A stretch of DNA of 64,000 nucleotides from Siderastrea radians (taxonomy: Eukaryota; Cnidaria; Anthozoa; Scleractinia; Rhizangiidae): contig OZ024894.1 of assembly GCA_964017195.1 (NCBI GenBank), forward strand, positions 32,556,284-32,620,283. Direction: 5' to 3'. The notes beneath the pieces were generated by a model. It was not told where the DNA came from. It ran no database searches and worked only from the letters and a program-made list of their open reading frames with translations. Every line of letters starts with the position of its first letter. Positions within the stretch are counted from its first letter, which is position 1. The translations under genes were made by a program, and so were the position numbers. Shown one piece after another: positions 58,401-64,000 of this stretch.

Positions 58401-59250
58401 AAACGTCTACTTCTAAAGAAACGTATTTGTTCTGATCGAAGGGCTAAGTTCAAAACAGCATGCAGTCGTTTATATTTCGTGTTAAATATTTGTCTTTCAG
58501 CCTAGTACCCAGGCATTCTCTTCCTGCTCACTCGACTTGGCGCGAAATGTATTGACGTCTCCGAATCATTTGCCCGAGTATGTTCTCGTGGTATGCCATT
58601 CGGTGACGTCACGAAATTTCGCGCCAAGTCGAGTGAGCGAGAAGAGAACGCCTGGGTACTAGGCTGCTTGTCTTTAATTTTCATTATTTGGCGTCATAGA
58701 AAAAAGAAGATTCAAAAAAACTTAGTTACCCATCAAAAAATCGATGACGGGACAGATCATGGAGAAACCGACAGGCTGAGTGTTTTTAACAGCTGTCTAG
58801 CGCTTACATTTACCTTGGCCACATGTGTAGTAAAAAACGACGTCGAGTCCAGAATTGTCGCTTCTTGTCCAGTGAAATTCCTTGTTTGGAGGGCAACGAA
58901 TGGATGTCGAAAATGGCTCGACTGATTGGATAACAACATGGAAAGGAATATAGTAAAAACTTGTTAAAAAGGAAACAAAAACGGTTGATATCAAATTGAG
59001 ATCTTTCAAGATACTGTATCCCTATTTACACGCGAATTTATTATTTTCTTTTGCAATGGAATGATCCATAAAAATTACATATATTCTGCAAACTGTTTTG
59101 ACAGCAGGTCTCTTTTGTGTGATAGTGCTAAAAACCGATGAAAAATTACAAGTAGCTTTCCTACTTACTCAGAGCGGATGGCAGAGGGTCCGTTATAGCC
59201 ACCACCTGTGTAAGAAATAGTCCAAACACAGCTGGGAATGGAAACCACAT
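55401..59250 (-). CDS. Unrecognised secreted cysteine-containing protein, 4 exons
   Basis: Exons on the minus strand: 59250-59169, 58921-58814, 57949-57724, 55689-55401. Borders are GT/AG (acceptors AATCAG, AACTAG, GTTTAG; donors GTAAGT, GTAAAT, GTAAGC). Phases 1, 1 and 2 agree and the total is 705 nt, 234 aa plus stop. The product opens with a convincing signal peptide (MWFPFPAVFGLFLTQVVA). The mature part has cysteines in CPPNKEFHW, YYTCGQ, LHCTNGY and FACINPKGCG, the helix-like DAMKKAAIPMAMKKG, and then GVDQEPSFGLFATGPDY. The last exon ends in a hydrophobic stretch (FLVVFSCSLFGACLVSDC), possibly a membrane anchor. I do not recognise the family. The last exon also contains a possible donor (CAG|GTAAAC at about 55558), so another 3' end is possible. 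The ATTAAA overlapping the stop codon lies too close to serve as the cleavage signal for that stop. Introns carry two strong hairpin elements. The first three exons are better supported than the fourth. Confidence 0.7.
56213..56321. repeat. Hairpin repeat, AAAACAATTAT family (copy 5)
   Basis: ATAAAACAATTATTCTACTC faces TAGAATAATTGTTAAATAT. Inner arms CTGGATATCAAATGAT and ATCATTTGATATCCAG form a strong stem. It lies in the last intron of the secreted-protein gene. Confidence 0.8.
58143..58264. repeat. Near-perfect hairpin in an intron of the secreted-protein gene
   Basis: TAGCCTGCGAGCAGGCTCTC to GGGGGG at the left is matched without error by CCCCCC to GAGAGCCTGCTCGCAGGCTA at the right. The loop repeats ACGTGAATTATTTTCTT. 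Strand-specific folding in RNA is expected. Confidence 0.92.
58499..58665. repeat. Second long hairpin in the same intron
   Basis: AGCCTAGTACCCAGGC at the left and GCCTGGGTACTAGGCT at the right. The inner arms (CTCACTCGACTTGGCGCGAA and TTCGCGCCAAGTCGAGTGAG) also pair. Arms of about 50 bp with few mismatches. Confidence 0.92.
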
Positions 59251-59299
59251 GGCTGAAATAACAAGAATTAGAAAGCATGTAATTGGTATTCAAGTTAAT

Positions 59300-59425
59300 A
59301 ACTGACTATACGCTATTAATTACTTGAGTGAGGAGATGACCCGCTCAGGTTATCGAGATGTCGAATGTCACCAATAATGGTCCTTCTCAGGACTTCTCTC
59401 ACTTCAATTCAACGATCAAACTAGA
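59300..59425. repeat. GTTTCGACAACCT family (copy 3, partial)
   Basis: CGCTCAGGTTATCGAGATGT, then TGTCACCAATAATGGTCCTT and CTCAGGACTTCTCTCACTTC. Just upstream of the secreted-protein gene. Confidence 0.6.
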
Positions 59426-60149
59426 CGCTACTGAAACTCCTGGAATCAGCCAGTGACTCAGATCACTGGATCATCTTCCCCTTCCACCCGTGTTTAATGT
59501 TGCAGAGTGCCTGGGAGGGCGATTTTAATCTATCTCGTTGAAACCTTTCTACCGCCATTGCTTAGTGGCGGGAGGGAGAGAACAAGATTCTAGGGACGGT
59601 GTTCCAACAAAAATCCAGCTACTCATCATAATCGGTATGACATTGAACTCAAAAAGTTTGCTTTGTATTCCAGTGCGGGTTACAAACCATTACAAACCGA
59701 ATACTAGTTTGCTTACTAGTTTAACATTACCCGCATTTTCTTTACTACGCCAGATTAGCCTGCGAATTGGCCCCTTAGTAAGAAAAAGGGCAGAGGAAAA
59801 ATAGGATAGCGGGGCGAGCTGAATGGAAATCAAACCTTGCGCCCGCTCGCCCATTCTGCTCTCTCAATTTTCTTCCACCCCTTTTTCCACCAAAGACCCG
59901 GCATGTTCACAGCTACACCAAACGTTTTACACTGATATGATGTAAGTCATGGGGAGCTTTATTTAAACTGCAAAAAATTTGTCAGAGCAAGCACGGTGAG
60001 GCGACGACTGGTATGAATACATGTGCAGTTAAGTATTCAGTTGATGCTTATACTGATAATGAGGGCCTCTCCTCGGCGGTTCACCAAGGGCACAAATGAG
60101 TCCTTGTAAGGATGCATTTGTTATCTATGGCTGGTATACGCTGGTGTTT

Positions 60150-60300
60150 GCACGAGAATTGCAAGAGATTGACTCTGATGATGTTTTCCACACCGGTTGT
60201 CGACACATCAGTCACTGTCACCGACTACACTTAACCGGACGATAAAATACAAATCCACCTATGACATGACTCCTGGGCTAAAACCATTCACTAGTGCCTT
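60150..60300. repeat. GTTTCGACAACCT family (copy 4, partial)
   Basis: GACTCTGATGATGTTTTCC, CCGGTTGTCGACACATCAGT, GACTACACTTAACCGGACGA, then GACATGACTCCTGGGCTAAA. Confidence 0.6.
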
Positions 60301-62273
60301 TCTTGGTTTGCCAAGAAATCGTTCTAACAACACGTGGTGTCTTAGTTTTGAAGGTTGAAACGTTGGTACCATACAAAATCAGTTAGGAGATTTGTGCCTT
60401 ATCAACGTAATTATTTACGTCGACCTTTGTTTTAAATTTTTATGTTCTAAGTTTTGAATCATCTTAAAGTCAGCACCTACAAATATAATAATGATCTTGT
60501 AAGATTGTGAAAATTGAATTTTGGTGCTGAGAACGGAATGCTGAAGTTCAAAGTCGCATTATGGGACTCTCGTTTGGTTTAGTTTTAATTGCAAAAATAC
60601 GTCATTAGAATTCCAAGAGTTGACGATAGAATTTTGCTTTAAAAATAAAGCACGGAAAAAAATCCGATTTTTTACAGGTTTTTGTGTGACTTGTATGGCC
60701 CTAGGCAAACTTTCTGTACCTATCATCTGTACCGGCAAGAAATCGCTTAACCGCAATACAAACAACTACAAAACAGTTGCAAATTTTATTAGCTTTGATA
60801 TCTTCCGCCTTGTATAAAACGGATATTAACAGCTCTCAGCTGAAGGCATCTACCGCTAATCTTTGCAAAAGAACTAGCATTTTTTTGTTTCGTGTATCTA
60901 AACACAGGCGCAAAGGAAAAAAAAGCTTTGGTTCTGCTGAGATTGTTCTCGTCTCGGTACCAGCAAACGATCGATGGTACCTGCTCGGCAACTGAGAATT
61001 GACAATGTTTTAATAAACGCACATGTTAACATCACAAATATATTCAGTCAATATTGAATTCACAAAGACCATCTTAAAGAAATGCGTGCAAACTCAGTGT
61101 CGACCAGCTGGTAGATATAGAAAAGAAAGATGAGAAAGACAAATCTTTTATTCGATTTTACTGGGGTAGGACTTCGAGATGACGTTAATTGTAACTCAAG
61201 TACCCCGCCTCGACAAGACGTTTATAATCTCACATTTATAAAGGCATTAAACACTGTTTGAACTTCTAATAAGACGTAGCTAAAAAGCGCTAAACGCGTT
61301 AGGCAAATTGACGGATGTATCAAAATCTGCCTCCCTCTTCAATAATTGGGCAATGGTTAAGATAACGAGAGGTGGAGTTATTCTTAGCGCTAATAACAGT
61401 TCACGAGCTCACGGTTGGCAAAGTAAAAACAAAAAGATAAGCCTCAATGAATTCAAACCGCGAGACTCGACGTCTAAAAATACACTTAAAACAGTTAGTA
61501 CTTCACTCACCTCCAAGAAAAATATTGTTATATAGGATTCCACAAATTATCAAAATACGTTGAAGTCGAATATTTAATGAAGGCTTAAAAGATCTGATCT
61601 TAGCCGGTCATGATCGTGTTTAGTATAAAAAGCGCATGCTCGCATGCGCATCGCGAACATGTGTTTTCACGCTATTTCCGTTATCGCCTAGAAAATCAAA
61701 ACAATTCTTTGATTTTCTCTGGAGGAGAGAGATAACAGTAATTACCACACGGTAGAGATTTGCCATCCATACACACCTTAATTAATGAAATGGCAAAATG
61801 TGAGTTTTTAAAATAACAATCAGTTTCCAGCCTTTCATTTCCGTAGTCAAACCTGGAGTCGACTCATGCAGTTGCAAGATTTTAGTTTGTGGATTACTGC
61901 TTACGGGCATGATCATCCAAGAAGCTTCTGGTTATGTTATACAACGCAAAAAAAAAAATTTTTTTGTTTTTTTTTTTGAAAATTCAACACTTTTTTGAGA
62001 ACTGTGGTCGTTAAGTTCTCAAAAAAAGATAAACCTTGTCAGGTTTTTTATGATTGTTATTGCTAAACGTCCACGGATTGAGCGTTTCGAAAGGAAAATA
62101 GTTCAAGCTCTCCTGCACCGTTATGTGCCATATTGTTGCTCTGAAAACCAGCTTACATTCGTTCTAGTTGAACTGACCAACCAACAAAACGAAAACGATT
62201 GGGTTCGATTGCCACCCAATGACCAAAACATTTTTATTTATTGACTTTCTATTTTTTATTCTTTTCATTCATT

Positions 62274-62280
<7 letters not shown>

Positions 62281-62315
<35 letters not shown>

Positions 62316-62319
62316 GTTG

Positions 62320-62370
<51 letters not shown>
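62281..62370. repeat. (TTA)n microsatellite
   Basis: About 30 TTA units with a short TTGTTGTTG interruption near 62314. Confidence 0.95.
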
Positions 62371-62371
<1 letters not shown>

Positions 62372-62427
62372 ATTTGCCTTGTTCTTGCTTTTGCCTTTCT
62401 CAGCGTTTGTTTATGCCCCGCTAGTTA

Positions 62428-63082
62428 AGGCTGGTTGACACTTGTGACATAAGCATAAGTATAAGAATAAGGAAACTTTTCCTTTTTCTTATGCTTATGC
62501 TTATGCTTATGTCGCGTAATCGCAAACGTGAACTGGACAACATAAGCATAAGCATAAGCATAACGAAACAGCAGTATTTGATGTCAGCAGAAATTCAAGA
62601 GAAAATAGTTCCCAATCCTGCTCGGATTAGCAGTTTCAAACTGGCGTCTTCTACTTCAAACTCGATGCATTATAACGAGAAACTGGCTGAGGTCGTCCGC
62701 ACTAACTACCTGAACTACCTGAAATAAAATTCTCGGTCCGCCAGTCGCATTTCAAGCACAAGGTTGTGATAATCTCCTTGTTGTTTTCTCTTCGTGAAGA
62801 TTTCTCTTACCCAACAGGACCTCCATCTTTTTTCAGGTTGTCTTTCTTTCCGCCGTCGACGTCTACGGAGCAGTAACATCAAAAGGAGCACTTCTTCATT
62901 TTCTTCTCCGTCCACCATTCTGAATCTACTACTCGTCTCATTCCCCCAGGATTATAAATCTGAAGCCCAATGCGCCTGCGTATGTCGCTTTTCTTATGCT
63001 TATGTCATAAGTGTGAATTTCTTATGCTTATGTTTATGTTTATGTTTATGCTTATGCTTATATCACAAGTGTGAACCAGCCT
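62428..63082. mobile_element. Deleted PIF/Harbinger transposon
   Basis: The terminal repeat AGGCTGGTTGACACTTGTGA is answered, reversed, by AGGCTGGTTCACACTTGTGA at the right. TTA flanks both ends (62425-62427, 63083-63085), the Harbinger-type 3-bp duplication. CATAAG words repeat inside both ends. Length 655 bp, so it cannot be autonomous. Confidence 0.85.
62715..62918 (-). pseudogene. Harbinger transposase N-terminal fragment
   Basis: The minus strand starts MVDGEENEEVLLLMLLL, then RRRRRRKERQPEKRWRSCWV and REIFTKRKQQGDYHNLVLEM, ending RLADREFYFR before a stop. The W-V-R-x-I-F...GxYxxLxxEM pattern matches the region just before the DDE catalytic core of Harbinger transposases. The core is missing, so this is a deletion derivative. 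A plus-strand frame over 62491-62727 (ending NYLNYLK) may overlap the element's second gene or be chance. Confidence 0.7.
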
Positions 63083-63085
63083 TTA

Positions 63086-64000
63086 ATGCACCTGCTTCCT
63101 TTGCATTTACGTTCAACATCATCTGCTATCAGGTGGGATAGTAAGATATAAAACAAAGTACCTGTTGAAGTCTTTGAAAATAGTAGGGAAACATATTTGA
63201 ATTTACAGAGATTTGTCAGACATAACAGGAAACTGTACACCGACCCTGTTATCTGCACCGAACCCATTCGCATAAGTCAAATTAGAGCTTTGTAACGTAG
63301 TTCGTGAGAGAAATCCTCTGGCCACTGGCCAGTACGTTCAGTACACTCTTTTTTTAATAAGAACATTTAATTTTGCGGTCGAGGCTGAAACGAAAGTGGA
63401 TGTTGTTATTTTCTTATGTTTTGAGCCTGAAACGTTCTTAAGTATGTTCTTTTGGAACCATGAACGCTTTAAATGTAATGACTTATTATTAGTTTCCCTT
63501 TTCGCTGTTGTTGTTTTTTTTCTCGGCCAATTCACTTTATTGCTGTTCCACAGTTGAGAATGACAAGAAGATAATAGCCTGACCTCTACAAACTTCAGTT
63601 TAGAGCTGTTATATACATTTCCGCTATATTTAGACAAAGAAAATGCAACTCGATACAAGTTCCTGCTATTACTACGTGTTTTTAGCTCGGTACAAAAACG
63701 GGTTCAGAACTGAGTAAAAATGATTTGTCTGTTATATAAAATTTAATTACAAAACCGATCAGAGCTCGCCATTTCTATGGAATACACAATGGTATGGGAT
63801 AGTTTTCTATACGGAGCAATGTTCTATAAATGAGCGTGATCAGGATATTCTAGATCTTATCTTCTTAGTATTAACTGTCGACATCATTAAATATGCTTTC
63901 GGCTTTGTTTTTGCTAAATGTGTTTCCTTCTCAGTAACGTCTTGAGATTTAGGTGGACTTTTCCTAATCTGAAGCTTAAAGACCCGAAAGAAACCCGCTG
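63086..64000. other. No supportable gene at the right edge
   Basis: AT-rich with only a chance minus-strand frame at 63338-63658. Confidence 0.5.

Larger units (their letters stand above)
59426..62424. other. Upstream region of the secreted-protein gene, no gene
   Basis: Only short frames without motifs. Contains a partial GTTTCGACAACCT-family repeat and, at its right end, the TTA microsatellite. Confidence 0.5.

Noticed and set aside
62219..62438. Frames coding poly-Y or poly-I
   Set aside because: They are translations of the (TTA)n microsatellite.

Overview
The window reads as nuclear DNA of an animal, most likely an anthozoan cnidarian such as a stony coral. This is inferred from AT-rich sequence, long introns with GT/AG borders, two recognisable metazoan membrane-protein genes, and dense short inverted-repeat elements of the kind common in coral genomes. 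No bacterial operon, plasmid or viral genome is present.

Three host genes can be assembled exon by exon with every splice phase closing: (1) a five-exon Patched-domain (PTCHD3-like) 12-pass membrane protein on the + strand, 21299-27112, 893 aa; (2) a 17-exon M13 (neprilysin/ECE-like) zinc metallopeptidase on the - strand, 52850-39672, 769 aa; (3) a four-exon secreted, cysteine-containing protein that I do not recognise on the - strand, 59250-55401, 234 aa. They show no obvious joint pathway. Genes 2 and 3 are head-to-tail on the same strand.

Region by region: 1-5141 holds no gene I can support. 5149-18344 is a nested stack of mobile elements. An outer inverted-repeat element with ATCGAT-rich ends and a TTTAAAT duplication contains a truncated LINE. 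The LINE's reverse-transcriptase frame is split by a 7.2-kb DNA transposon (9-bp target duplication), which itself contains a polyadenylated Tx1/L1-like LINE, a foldback structure and a MITE. The outer LINE is also hit by twin 614-bp TTAA MITEs. Near the right end lie an element with CAGGG-type ends and a broken two-exon gene carrying another TTAA MITE. 18352-21298 has a tRNA-Asp(GUC) gene and a tandem pair of degenerate tRNA-like units. 27113-39671 is repeat-rich: TTAA MITEs, LINE remnants, minisatellites and a degenerate duplicated block. The introns of genes 2 and 3 hold hairpin elements and minisatellites. 62428-63082 is a deleted PIF/Harbinger transposon with a TTA duplication that retains a piece of transposase.

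All gene models come from reading frames, splice sites and family motifs in the sequence. No alignment or database search was possible.
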